Position numbers and translations under genes: made by a program. This document shows, one piece after another, positions 18,001 to 26,992 of a stretch of 63,202 nt of DNA. Each line of letters starts with the position of its first letter. Position 1 is the stretch's first letter. The notes beneath the pieces were generated by a model. That model was not told the origin of the DNA and ran no database searches. It saw nothing but the letters and a program-made list of their open reading frames with translations. The DNA comes from Desulfoscipio geothermicus (GTDB taxonomy: Bacteria; Bacillota; Desulfotomaculia; Desulfotomaculales; Desulfallaceae): NCBI GenBank assembly GCA_016841905.1, contig JAENYF010000012.1, forward strand, positions 1 through 63,202. The letters are read 5' to 3'.

Positions 18001-20376
18001 TTATTTTAAGATGGGCAACTCTTTCACCTTGTCATACTCCGCCAGCACACCAGGCATTATTTGCTCAGCCTGGCGGCGCAATTCTTCAGCCCGCCCGGTT
18101 TGCCCTTTTTTATCCGATACCAGGGAAAGCCACGACAATGACCGGGCCCGCACATCCGACTTGGTGCTGTTTACCGCGAGTTTAAGCATTTTTTCGGCCT
18201 GATCATACTCACCCAACTGGTAGCTGGCAGCACCTACTGAAAAATATATCGTCTCAGTCGGAATTAGCAAGGGGCCGTCCCGCCACATTTTTTTATACTG
18301 GTCAGGCAGGTTAGCCATCAACTTTTGTATTTGCTCCGGAAGCTCAACAACTTTGTTAAAATACCCGGTTGCTGCCTGCTGCTCACCAGTGCTGAGCAAA
18401 GCGTACCCGGCGGTGAAATGTCTACCGGCCAACGCATCATACCATTTTATTTGAAACGGCGCTAGGCTTACTGCCTTTTCGGCTTGTTCTAAAGCCAGCT
18501 CATATTGCCTGGCAGCCTGAGCCGCTTCCGCTAAAATATCACGATTTGCCGCACTGTATAAGCTTAACCGCACAGCTTGGCGGGCTGCATTCAAGGCTTG
18601 CTCATAATTCCGGTAGTCTATGTACAGCTTAGCTAACTCTACGCGGTAAGTAGCGTTAAACGGGCTATAAACAACGGCCTTTTGCTGTAAATCGATGCTT
18701 TTTTCCAACTGTCCAACTTGTCTATACCTTTCGGACAGCCAGGCGAAATGATTGGCCATGGTGAGCATTAGAGCGCCGCCAAATATAATAAGCGTTAGAG
18801 ATGATATCACCGCTATTTGTTTCAGGTTGATTTTAGGCACCGGATCCTGCTGACGATCTTCCTGCCCGGAGGTACTTTCTGCCAACCGGCGGTATAAACT
18901 ATTAATCAAGCCCAGGGTAGCCCAGAGCAAAAGCGTTAAAGCGGACAGGGACAAATCAAAATCAATCAGGGCATGCCCGGCGATAACCAGAAAAACAGCG
19001 CACAGAAGCCAGCCGATTTTATATAACGCCGGGTAATCCTGACGTTTTCTAATTAACCGATAGATATAGTAAAGGGCAGTCAACCAAATGCCGGCCACCG
19101 CCAGCAATCCAGGTAATCCCGTTTCCACACCCACTTGGAAATAAAAACTATGCACCTGGTTAGAGTTGTACAGGTAATCTTGAAAAGAAGGATAAGCTTC
19201 TCTCCAACCACCGCCGCCCCAACCCAGCCAGGGCCTAGCTTTAAACATTTCCCAGGCATCTCCGACGAAATACATCCTCTCGATAACGTTGCGCAGAAAA
19301 TCAAAGCTCATTAGCTTTTGCAGCACTGTTTGCTGGCCGGCCAACCAAATGCCCGTGCCGGCTATGCCTAGGGAAAACAAAACACCTGTGGCAAGATTTA
19401 CTTGTCTGTCATTAACTCGGGGCAGGAAATACTTGCGCGTATAAAAGTATGCAACTTGGCCGCCTATTACCAACACCAACCCGGCCAATATCCAGAGCCA
19501 GGCACTGCCGTAGCTTTTATCCAAAGCCAGGTGAATAAACCTATCTATGCAAAAATAAGCTACCACGCCGGTAAATGCCGTATTCAACACCACAGACAAA
19601 CGCGCTCTGGCCCCTAACCCAAATAAGTAAACTACATAGACGAGAGCAAAAACCAGCCAACCTCCACGGGATTTGGTACCAATCAGCGCCGACAGGAGCA
19701 GGAAGTTACCGCAGGCATATAGAAGTTCCGGTATCAGATACCGATAATCACGCCCCTCACCCGTATCTTGGTGACAGATTTGATACCACAGATAGCTGCC
19801 GATAAAAAATACTGCCGCCAGGTAACTGGCCAGGGCATTGGGATATTGAAATGAGGAATAAATGCGTCCCTTGATAAATGCATCATTGATATTGATCAGT
19901 TCCGTTGCCGCTAATAAGCCAAATAAAACCACACCCACGGCTCCCAGGTAAATAACCTGCAGCAATGTATGAACGTCTTCCCTGCTGCGCACAAGCCGGG
20001 AAGCCAACCAATAGCTTAAGAAATACAAAGTATTTTTAACAATTTCGTTAATCGCCAGTCCCTTGTTCACCGCTGCGAAGGTGGAGATAATATAGACAAG
20101 GAGCAAAGACAAGACAAAATAATCCAGCGATCCACTGAGCATTTTATAATCATTTTTCGAGCACCACAAGCAAACCAGCCAGCAAACAAGCACGGCAAAC
20201 ATCAGCGTTTTTTGCTGCTCCGCCGGGAAGTAGAGACCACGTAAAAAGGGCGGAATAAACAGCAGCATAGCAAGACCCCAAAAACCAATTTGCTGCAATA
20301 CCATAGAGGTAAACTGCTCTGAATAAATGTTTTCCTCTGCTCGAAAGCTCTTATTTTTTTTCTTTTTGTTAGACAC
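18001..20376 (-). CDS. O-antigen ligase-like protein with C-terminal TPR repeats
   Basis: 791 residues. The first ~480 residues hold about twelve membrane helices with the ligase signature region ARPWLGWGGGGWREAYPSFQ and SNQVHSFYFQVGVETG. After a helix near 525 comes an extracytoplasmic domain with tetratricopeptide repeats (about 555-780: NATYRVELAKLYIDYRNYEQ, ANRDILAEAAQAARQYELAL, GAASYQLGEYDQAEKMLKLA). Such Wzy-C/TPR proteins link sugars to lipid carriers or proteins. GTG start with GGAGAGG eight bases upstream. It is the first gene of the leftward exopolysaccharide operon, behind a good promoter at 20435-20463. Confidence 0.88.
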   Translation of the reverse strand: MSNKKKKNKSFRAEENIYSEQFTSMVLQQIGFWGLAMLLFIPPFLRGLYFPAEQQKTLMFAVLVCWLVCLWCSKNDYKMLSGSLDYFVLSLLLVYIISTFAAVNKGLAINEIVKNTLYFLSYWLASRLVRSREDVHTLLQVIYLGAVGVVLFGLLAATELININDAFIKGRIYSSFQYPNALASYLAAVFFIGSYLWYQICHQDTGEGRDYRYLIPELLYACGNFLLLSALIGTKSRGGWLVFALVYVVYLFGLGARARLSVVLNTAFTGVVAYFCIDRFIHLALDKSYGSAWLWILAGLVLVIGGQVAYFYTRKYFLPRVNDRQVNLATGVLFSLGIAGTGIWLAGQQTVLQKLMSFDFLRNVIERMYFVGDAWEMFKARPWLGWGGGGWREAYPSFQDYLYNSNQVHSFYFQVGVETGLPGLLAVAGIWLTALYYIYRLIRKRQDYPALYKIGWLLCAVFLVIAGHALIDFDLSLSALTLLLWATLGLINSLYRRLAESTSGQEDRQQDPVPKINLKQIAVISSLTLIIFGGALMLTMANHFAWLSERYRQVGQLEKSIDLQQKAVVYSPFNATYRVELAKLYIDYRNYEQALNAARQAVRLSLYSAANRDILAEAAQAARQYELALEQAEKAVSLAPFQIKWYDALAGRHFTAGYALLSTGEQQAATGYFNKVVELPEQIQKLMANLPDQYKKMWRDGPLLIPTETIYFSVGAASYQLGEYDQAEKMLKLAVNSTKSDVRARSLSWLSLVSDKKGQTGRAEELRRQAEQIMPGVLAEYDKVKELPILK

Positions 20377-20434
20377 TGAACATGCCTCTCCGATGATAAA
20401 TTACATTAGTTAACTACATTTATTATTTTTCTAC

Positions 20435-20463
20435 ATTATCTTAGCTCTACCTGCTTTAAACAA
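20435..20463 (-). promoter_or_regulatory. Promoter of the exopolysaccharide operon
   Basis: On the minus strand TTGTTT (20458-20463) and GATAAT (20435-20440) are 17 bases apart, about 60 bases before the GTG at 20376. Confidence 0.55.
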
Positions 20464-20524
20464 AATAAAGATTAACCAGCGAATTGAATCGTAAGGTCCT
20501 TTATTTTATTATTATAATATAAGT

Positions 20525-20563
20525 ACGGCAGTATAAATCTTACATTTGAAAAAGCACTGCCGT
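20525..20563. repeat. Inverted repeat in the divergent intergenic region
   Basis: Perfect 8-bp arms ACGGCAGT (20525-20532) and ACTGCCGT (20556-20563) separated by 23 bases, between the leftward polysaccharide operon and the rightward GT39 gene. It could be an operator or a hairpin in the leader of the rightward genes. Confidence 0.4.
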
Positions 20564-20626
20564 TATTTACGTTACTTGATATAATATTATAACACTGTAA
20601 ATAAACCGATATTTTAGAGGAATTAT

Positions 20627-22195
20627 ATGAAAAATAGATATTATATACCATTAATCGTTATATGTCTTATTCAAGTTTTTATTGGTATTTATTTTGGCAT
20701 GCAAAAAATGAATTTTCATATGGATGAAATATTTACATATGCACTTTCAAACCATACTAATGGCACAAAATTTGAATTTCCCCAAGGTCAACTTACAGAT
20801 AATAGCATTTTAAAAAACTATGTCATTGTCCCGGAAGATGGTCGATTTAAATATAACAAAGTTTGGCAAAATCAAGCGTCAGATGTGCACCCGCCAATGT
20901 ATTATATCATCATACATACACTTTGCTCTTTATGGCCGGGTAAATATCTAGTTTGGGGTGGGCTGGGATTAAATTTAATTCTATCTGTCCTCAGTACGGT
21001 TTTGTTATATTTTATATCAAGACATTTCTTAAAAAACAATATTTTAGCGTTGCTGTTAGCCTCTGTGTGGGCTTTTTCCTTTGGCCATATTACTTTTGTG
21101 GTTTTTATTCGCATGTATATGTTTTTGACGGTCTGGATATTGGCTATCACCCTGCTGCATCTTAGTTATTTTAAAAAGTCACTGGATATAACCTTTTACA
21201 GCTTACTTGTTTTGCTCAGCGTTTTTGGGACATTAACGCATTACTATTTTTTAATATATATCTTTTTCTTGTGCCTGTTCTTTACTATAAAATTACTGGC
21301 AGCCCGGCAATTCAAAGAAGTATTAATATATTTGTTTTCCCTAGGTATTGCTGGAATCACATCAGTAATCATATTTAGTCCCATGCTTAAACATATTTTT
21401 CTAGGCAACCGTGGCACCCAATCCTTTAACAACTTCGCCAATACCTCTGATACTGCATATCGCCTTGAGCGTTATTTTAATATCATTAGCCATCAGCTAT
21501 TTTATGATCTGCTCTATGCTTTATTATTCATAGCCATGGCAATGCTTTTATACACAATCCTCAAAAACAACAAAGATATTATTAATGTAAATTATAAGTT
21601 TATTACCGGAATCTTATTATCTGATTTATCCATGATCATGTTTGCTTGCCTAGGTTATTTCTTAATTGTCTCCAAAATATCGGTATATATTGTCGATCGG
21701 TATATGGTTGCAATTTATCCTTTGGTTATTCTGGTAGTAGTTTTAGTCTTTATTAACTTAACTAAATTCTGCACCTCCAATAAAATCGTTCCTCATATCG
21801 TTTGTATATTTTTTATTTTCTTGTCACTGACAGGTTTATGGAAGAATGATATATTTTATCTATACAAAGACACCCAAAAAGTAATTGATATTGCAAAAGA
21901 AAACAGCGACCTCCCGTGTCTGGTAGTTTATGATGCCGACTGGAAATTAACTGCCTATTATTTAGAATTAACCAATTATAAACAGTTAATATTTGTTTCT
22001 AAAGACAACCTTCACCTGCTTAGAGCTTTAAATAAGTATGATCGTTTAATAGCCTATTTAATTTTAACTGATGATTTTATAATTTCCCCTGATAATAAAG
22101 TGATATTAGATACCCTTCTCGAGGTAAATAAAGGCCTGGAAAAGTATGATGAAGAGTTTTCATCGGAATATGCTATAACTTATTTATTAGAATAG
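20627..22195 (+). CDS. GT39/GT83-type membrane glycosyltransferase
   Basis: 522 residues, about ten to eleven membrane helices. An acidic pair in NFHMDEIFTYAL follows the first helix (near residues 33-34), and DVHPPMYYIIIH lies near 87-98, the layout of GT-C dolichyl/polyprenyl-phosphate-sugar transferases. It would take a sugar from a polyprenyl-phosphate donor on the outer membrane face. ATG with GAGGA upstream. Followed 31 bases later by GtrB and GtrA, which make and flip that kind of donor. The gene is markedly more AT-rich than the leftward operon beside it. Confidence 0.85.
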   Translation: MKNRYYIPLIVICLIQVFIGIYFGMQKMNFHMDEIFTYALSNHTNGTKFEFPQGQLTDNSILKNYVIVPEDGRFKYNKVWQNQASDVHPPMYYIIIHTLCSLWPGKYLVWGGLGLNLILSVLSTVLLYFISRHFLKNNILALLLASVWAFSFGHITFVVFIRMYMFLTVWILAITLLHLSYFKKSLDITFYSLLVLLSVFGTLTHYYFLIYIFFLCLFFTIKLLAARQFKEVLIYLFSLGIAGITSVIIFSPMLKHIFLGNRGTQSFNNFANTSDTAYRLERYFNIISHQLFYDLLYALLFIAMAMLLYTILKNNKDIINVNYKFITGILLSDLSMIMFACLGYFLIVSKISVYIVDRYMVAIYPLVILVVVLVFINLTKFCTSNKIVPHIVCIFFIFLSLTGLWKNDIFYLYKDTQKVIDIAKENSDLPCLVVYDADWKLTAYYLELTNYKQLIFVSKDNLHLLRALNKYDRLIAYLILTDDFIISPDNKVILDTLLEVNKGLEKYDEEFSSEYAITYLLE

Positions 22196-22226
22196 CTTTT
22201 CGTGTTTTTCTTTATGGAGGGAGACA

Positions 22227-23174
22227 ATGGGAAAAATATCAGTCATTGTACCCTGTTACAATGAACAGGAGGCGTTGCCTCATTTCTATCAAGAAATATC
22301 CAGCATCTCAAAACAAATGTTAGAGTATGATTTTGAGATCATATTTGTTAATGACGGTTCAGAGGATCAAACTTTTGAGATGATAACAGATTTATCTGTT
22401 CAAGATGAACGTGTTAAATATATTTCTTTTTCCAGAAATTTTGGCAAGGAAGCAGCTATCTATGCCGGTTTATTCTATTCGTCAGGTGATTACGTTGTGA
22501 TTATGGATGCTGACTTACAAGACCCCCCGGCACTGCTTCCTGAAATGATGAGAGCTATTCAGGAAGAAGGATATGACTCAGTGGCCACAAGACGTGTGCT
22601 TAGAAAAGGAGAACCTCTTATCCGCTCGTTTTTTGCCAGGTGTTTTTATAAATTGATGCATAATATTTCAAGAACGGAAATAGCCGATGGAGCAAGGGAT
22701 TACCGCTTAATGACCAGAAAATTTGTTGATTCCTTACTAAAGTTAAGTGAATATAACCGTTTTTCCAAAGGCTTATATGGATGGATCGGCTACAAAACCA
22801 AGTGGCTGGAATTTGAAAATGTAGAACGCGTGGCAGGAGAAACCAAGTGGTCTTTTTGGGGCTTATTTTTATATAGCATTGAAGGAATAGTTGCTTTCTC
22901 AACAGCCCCCTTGGCTATTTCCGCTTTTACCGGTATGTTTTTTTGCTTACTGGCATTTATTTTTATTATCATCATTATTGCCAGAACATTAATGTTCGGC
23001 GACCCGGTAGCCGGCTGGCCATCCATGGTATGTATCATACTTTTTGTCAGTGGCATACAGCTTTTCTGTATGGGCATTTTGGGAGAATATTTAGCAAAAA
23101 CTTATCTAGAAACTAAACACCGGCCACTATTTATCTGCCAGGAAACGAATATCCAAGGTCATAATAATGAGTGA
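22227..23174 (+). CDS. Polyprenyl-phosphate glycosyltransferase, GtrB/DPM1-like
   Basis: 315 residues. GT2 domain with ISVIVPCYNEQEALPHFY at the N-terminus, DxD-type motif VIMDADLQDPP near residues 91-101, and two C-terminal hydrophobic helices (about 230-255 and 265-290). Homologues charge undecaprenyl phosphate with glucose or a related sugar. ATG with GGAGGGAG upstream; the end overlaps gtrA by eight bases. With the GT39-type gene before it and GtrA after it, this forms a three-gene sugar-modification module. Confidence 0.92.
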   Translation: MGKISVIVPCYNEQEALPHFYQEISSISKQMLEYDFEIIFVNDGSEDQTFEMITDLSVQDERVKYISFSRNFGKEAAIYAGLFYSSGDYVVIMDADLQDPPALLPEMMRAIQEEGYDSVATRRVLRKGEPLIRSFFARCFYKLMHNISRTEIADGARDYRLMTRKFVDSLLKLSEYNRFSKGLYGWIGYKTKWLEFENVERVAGETKWSFWGLFLYSIEGIVAFSTAPLAISAFTGMFFCLLAFIFIIIIIARTLMFGDPVAGWPSMVCIILFVSGIQLFCMGILGEYLAKTYLETKHRPLFICQETNIQGHNNE

Positions 23175-23589
23175 GTTATTTAATAAGCATAAACAAAAGA
23201 TTAACTACCTGTTTTTTGGCGGCTGTACAACTCTGATCAATACTGCAGTCTATTATATTTGCTATGAGAATTTTGAGCTTAGTAATATACCCAGTAATGT
23301 CTTTGCATGGATAGCAGCGGCTCTTTTTGCTTATGTTACCAATAAAATATGGGTATTCGAAAGTAACTCTGCAGACGTTAAAACCTTACTAAAAGAATTA
23401 AGCAACTTCTTTGGTTGTAGAATGGCAACCGCATTACTTGATTTGACAATTATGATTGTTAGTGTCGACTTGTTAAAATGGAATGCTCTAATAATGAAAA
23501 TTGTTGCAAATTTAATTGTAATTATCTTGAACTATGTATTGAGTAAACTTATTGTCTTTAAAAATGACCAGGATTCCAACAGTAGCTAA
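23167..23589 (+). CDS. GtrA-family membrane protein
   Basis: 140 residues with four hydrophobic helices; INYLFFGGCTTLINTAVYYI and WIAAALFAYVTNKIWVFES are typical of GtrA. The family is thought to flip the polyprenyl-phosphate sugar made by GtrB. It overlaps gtrB by eight bases, so translation is coupled. Confidence 0.9.
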   Translation: MSELFNKHKQKINYLFFGGCTTLINTAVYYICYENFELSNIPSNVFAWIAAALFAYVTNKIWVFESNSADVKTLLKELSNFFGCRMATALLDLTIMIVSVDLLKWNALIMKIVANLIVIILNYVLSKLIVFKNDQDSNSS

Positions 23590-23634
23590 AACTAAATGTA
23601 AAACAACTGGTTAATGGGAAAACATTTAACGCAT

Positions 23635-24021
23635 TTACCTCACATCCAAAGCTCGTAAGAAATCTCGCCATGCTTGATCCACAAGCTCACTTTTCCCTTC
23701 TATAACAGACTTTTGCCGTGCTTTTCTCAAGGCTTGTCTGACCAGTTCACTGTTCTTTATATATTCGGGCAAATCCATTGGAATTTCATTTCTGTCGTTA
23801 GAGGCCAAGTCAATCATCTGATTTATTTCTGCCTCTGATAAAGCAAATATTTTAGTTATTTCCTCAAGTTTATTATAATTAGGTGGATTTCTCCTGCCTT
23901 TTTCTATGTCACTCCAATAAGCGGGGGAAAAGTCCATTAATTCGGCCAATTTTCTTAAACTGATTGCTTTAGCTTTTCTTTTGGCTGTGATAAATTCCCC
24001 AAATTTACCTGAACTAATCAT
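23635..24021 (-). CDS. Xre-family transcriptional regulator
   Basis: 128 residues from the ATG at 24021, chosen because a perfect GGAGGTGAG lies just upstream; a longer frame to 24063 lacks a site. Helix-turn-helix at about 5-60 (ITAKRKAKAISLRKLAELMD, SPAYWSDIEKGRRNPP). The C-terminal part (IPMDLPEYIKNSELVRQALR) resembles short Xre regulators that act as repressors of nearby operons. It faces the GtrA end and has an inverted repeat over its own -35 box, which suggests self-regulation. Confidence 0.88.
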   Translation of the reverse strand: MISSGKFGEFITAKRKAKAISLRKLAELMDFSPAYWSDIEKGRRNPPNYNKLEEITKIFALSEAEINQMIDLASNDRNEIPMDLPEYIKNSELVRQALRKARQKSVIEGKSELVDQAWRDFLRALDVR

Positions 24022-24063
24022 GCTCACCTCCTTATTCATTAAAGCATGTATGCCACCATGCAA

Positions 24064-24099
24064 ACAATACTACAATACAATATTCCTTGTCAAGAATAT
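24064..24099 (-). promoter_or_regulatory. Promoter with inverted repeat upstream of the Xre gene
   Basis: On the minus strand TTGACA (24088-24093) and TATTGT (24064-24069) are 18 bases apart. Arms ATATTC (24080-24085) and GAATAT (24094-24099) flank the -35 box with an 8-base gap, a plausible autoregulatory operator. Confidence 0.5.
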
Positions 24100-24140
24100 A
24101 TTATTTTTGATGGTAAGCACTGGTAAGCAAGAGATAATAC

Positions 24141-24175
24141 AAATAATGCCCCGGCAGTTTTAAGCGCCCGGGGCA
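24141..24175 (-). terminator. Terminator after the rfbH-like gene
   Basis: 8-bp GC-rich stem (24147-24154 with 24168-24175) followed leftward by an A/U-rich tract, about 57 bases after the stop at 24233. Confidence 0.65.
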
Positions 24176-24232
24176 CCAGCAGCAGGCATTTATCTTTTAC
24201 CGTGCAATTATCTATTCCACTGGTTTTTTATT

Positions 24233-25924
24233 CTACTTGTGCTGCAGTTCGATGAAGTTATCAATGGTGTCGAGAATATAGTGCATCTCCTTCTCACCCA
24301 AACCGGGATACAGGCCAAACCAAAAAGTCCGGTGCATGATCGCATCGGTGTTGTTCAGCTCCCCCACCACCCGGTGTTCAACACCCTGAAAAGCAGGCTG
24401 GCGGGTGATGTTACCGGCAAACAGCAGCCTGGTTCTGATCCGATGTTCTTCCAGGTAATCAATTAATTGCTGCCTGGTAAAAGGTGCTTCTGGCCGCAGG
24501 GTGAGCCAAAAGCCAAACCAGCTCGGCTCAGCGTTTTCAGTAGCCAGGGGCAGCATAAACATACCGGCATGCTTTTGCAGCCCTGCGTATAACAGCTGGA
24601 AATTGTGTCGGCGGGTAGCAATAAACTCCGGCAATCTGGCCAGCTGCGCCACCCCAATAGCCGCCTGCAGGTCAGTAAGCTTGAGATTGTAACCCAGGTG
24701 GGAGTATGTGTATTTGTGGTCGTAACCAAAGGGCAGTGTGCCCAACTGCCACTGGAACCGCTTACAACAGGTGTCGTCACTGCCCGGCGGGCACCAGCAG
24801 TCCCGACCCCAGTCCCGCAGTGATACGACAATTCGCTTGAGCAGCGGGTTACCGGTTATTACTGCCCCACCTTCGCCGGTAGTGATATGATGAGCCGGGT
24901 AAAAGCTTAAGGTGGCCAAATCACCAAAGGTACCGGTATACTTACCCCGATAAGTGGCGCCCAGGGCGTCGCAGTTATCTTCAATTAGCCAGAGGTTGTG
25001 GCGGCGGGCAATTTCGGTGACCGTATCCAAATTAAAGGGATTGCCCAGGGTGTGGGCAAGTATAATGGCCCCGGTTTTGGAGCTGATGGCGCTTCCCAAT
25101 TGCTCTACATCAACATTACCGGTATTCATGTCTACATCCACAAATACCGGTATCAGGCGGTTCTGTATAATGGGAGTGACGGTGGTGGGAAACCCTGCAG
25201 CCACCGTGACTACTTCAGCGCCAGGTTTAAGCTGCCGCTCGCCCAGCTTCGGCGAAGTTAGAGCGGAAACAGCCAGCAGGTTGGCAGAGGAACCCGAGTT
25301 AGTTAATAAACAAAAGGGCACATCTAGAAAAGCAGCTAATTGCTCCTCTAGTTTGGTTGCATACCTGCCGGCGGTAAGCCAAAAATCCAGCGAAGCGTCA
25401 ATTAAATATTCCAGCTCCAGTTCATTATATACTTTACCTGAGCAGGACACCCAATTCTGCCCAGGCATAAAGGATGTCGGGGCATGAAATATATGATAAA
25501 ACTGATCAGCCCGCCTGGCAAAATCCTGCCGCCACAACTTTTCCAGCTCCAGGTTGGTCACTGCCCCCACTCTAGACTTAATATGGTCATCGTTCAATTT
25601 ATGCTGCAGACTTAAATCTACACACCAGCTTATCCCGCAGGAAGTTAAAATAGCCACGTCACCATCAGCCAGCTGTTCATCAACCATGTTTGTTTGATGT
25701 TCTTGCTTAGCAACTGTGCGCAGTTGCTTGGGCCATCGCCAACATTTACTTACCGTCTCAGGTAGGTTAACTTTACCGCCAGATTGCTTCTGCCCAACTC
25801 CCCTGGCAACAAGGGTGAGCGGCCATGCAAAATATTCCCGATCATCTACCGCAGCTACCAGGACATATTCGCCGCCGTTATTAACCAGTATATCTCCTGT
25901 TTGAAACAGCGTTAGTCCCCCCAA
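24233..25924 (-). CDS. RfbH-type sugar dehydratase with an extra N-terminal domain
   Basis: 563 residues; RfbH proteins usually have about 440. From about residue 120 it matches the CDP-4-keto-6-deoxyglucose-3-dehydratase E1 family: YLIDASLDFWLTAGRYATKL, LLTNSGSSANLLAVSALTSP, VVTVAAGFPTTVTPII, and SFYPAHHITTGEGGAV, where His replaces the PLP lysine of aminotransferases, the mark of 3-dehydratases. Residues 1 to about 115 (FQTGDILVNNGGEYVLVAAV, ADGDVAILTSCG) form an additional soluble domain resembling small beta-barrel PemK-like folds; identity unknown. The E3 partner and CDP-glucose enzymes are not in the window. TTG start without a close ribosome site, so the N-terminus is uncertain. Confidence 0.88.
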   Translation of the reverse strand: MGGLTLFQTGDILVNNGGEYVLVAAVDDREYFAWPLTLVARGVGQKQSGGKVNLPETVSKCWRWPKQLRTVAKQEHQTNMVDEQLADGDVAILTSCGISWCVDLSLQHKLNDDHIKSRVGAVTNLELEKLWRQDFARRADQFYHIFHAPTSFMPGQNWVSCSGKVYNELELEYLIDASLDFWLTAGRYATKLEEQLAAFLDVPFCLLTNSGSSANLLAVSALTSPKLGERQLKPGAEVVTVAAGFPTTVTPIIQNRLIPVFVDVDMNTGNVDVEQLGSAISSKTGAIILAHTLGNPFNLDTVTEIARRHNLWLIEDNCDALGATYRGKYTGTFGDLATLSFYPAHHITTGEGGAVITGNPLLKRIVVSLRDWGRDCWCPPGSDDTCCKRFQWQLGTLPFGYDHKYTYSHLGYNLKLTDLQAAIGVAQLARLPEFIATRRHNFQLLYAGLQKHAGMFMLPLATENAEPSWFGFWLTLRPEAPFTRQQLIDYLEEHRIRTRLLFAGNITRQPAFQGVEHRVVGELNNTDAIMHRTFWFGLYPGLGEKEMHYILDTIDNFIELQHK

Positions 25925-26279
25925 TCTTACTATATTTGAAGCAACCTCCCGTGCCGGTCTTATATGCCAATATATTACATAAAAAAACTATAATTTAGCT
26001 TGTTTGCATTTGATTAAATAGCTTAAGCTCGTGTTACATCATATAACCACAGCATATTCGTGCCGTTGCTGTTTTGACACAATCAAAAGTTTCCGAATAT
26101 GCGTTTTCATTACAAGCAATGCCAAAGGGCAAACTTGCTGTCATTTCGGAGCGAAGAACAAAGTTATTTAATGCCTTATTTTAACCATAATTAAGGCTGC
26201 GGAGAAGGAAAAATGCCTTTTATCTTGAATATATCATAATCGCATACAGATTAAATATTTGTCAAAGGGAGGAATAATC
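25925..26279. other. Intergenic region with a long inverted repeat
   Basis: About 355 bases between divergent genes. It holds a perfect 9-bp inverted repeat GCATATTCG (26052-26060) and CGAATATGC (26094-26102), 33 bases apart, with a TTGACA hexamer between the arms. No coding frame was seen. Confidence 0.4.
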
Positions 26280-26933
26280 ATGGCAGACGAGCCGAGGGGA
26301 GCGATTCTCCAGCGGGATAAGGAAACTTACGCTATTGTACCCAGAACCCCGATGGGCTTAATAACCCCTGATATTTTAGAAAATATAGCTAATGTTGCCC
26401 GTAAATATGAAATCCCTATCATTAAAATTACCTCTGCCCAACGCCTGGCGCTGGTAGGAATGAAACCGGAAAAAGTCGAGGAAGTTTGGCAGGACCTGGG
26501 GCTGGATGTAGGGCCCGCTGTGGGACTTTGTGTGCATTATGTGCAGGCCTGCCCGGGCACAGCGGTATGCCGATTCGGTATGCAGGACTCCCTGGGGCTG
26601 GCCGGAGAGCTGGAAAAAATGTTCGTGAACATGGAGACGCCCGCCAAAACTAAGATCGGCATATCGGGCTGCCCCATGTGCTGTGGCGAAAGCTATGTTA
26701 AAGACTTTGGCGCCTTCGGTAAAAAAACCGGCTGGACCGTTATTTTCGGCGGCAACTCAGGTGCCCGTCCGCGTATTGGGGACGTTATCGCTGAAAATTT
26801 AAGCAGCGAGGAAGTTATTGCACTGGCTAAAAAATGCTTCGAATATTATGCAGCCAACGCTAAAAGCAAGGAAAGGACCGCCCGCTTCATCGAACGTATC
26901 GGTATAGAAGAATTCAAGAAAGCTGTACTATAA
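26280..26933 (+). CDS. Small stand-alone siroheme sulfite/nitrite reductase-like protein
   Basis: 217 residues from the ATG at 26280, with GGGAGG seven bases upstream. The cysteines follow the C-x5-C-n-C-x3-C rule for the coupled siroheme and [4Fe-4S] centre: C91 and C97 (ACPGTAVC), C131 and C135 (GCPMCCG). The length matches the small assimilatory-type sulfite reductase known from Desulfovibrio vulgaris (218 residues) rather than the dissimilatory DsrAB. It should reduce sulfite or nitrite with an unidentified low-potential donor in the cytosol. It is a single-gene unit ended by the terminator at 26958-26987. Confidence 0.88.
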   Translation: MADEPRGAILQRDKETYAIVPRTPMGLITPDILENIANVARKYEIPIIKITSAQRLALVGMKPEKVEEVWQDLGLDVGPAVGLCVHYVQACPGTAVCRFGMQDSLGLAGELEKMFVNMETPAKTKIGISGCPMCCGESYVKDFGAFGKKTGWTVIFGGNSGARPRIGDVIAENLSSEEVIALAKKCFEYYAANAKSKERTARFIERIGIEEFKKAVL

Positions 26934-26957
26934 ATAAGTCGGTAATCATAAGCACGC

Positions 26958-26987
26958 AAACGGCCAGGGTAACCCCCCTGGCCGTTT
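26958..26987. terminator. Bidirectional terminator between convergent genes
   Basis: 12-bp stem (26958-26969 with 26976-26987) with a 6-base loop and U residues on both strands. It lies between the rightward reductase gene and the leftward kinase gene. Confidence 0.85.
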
Positions 26988-26992
26988 GTATT

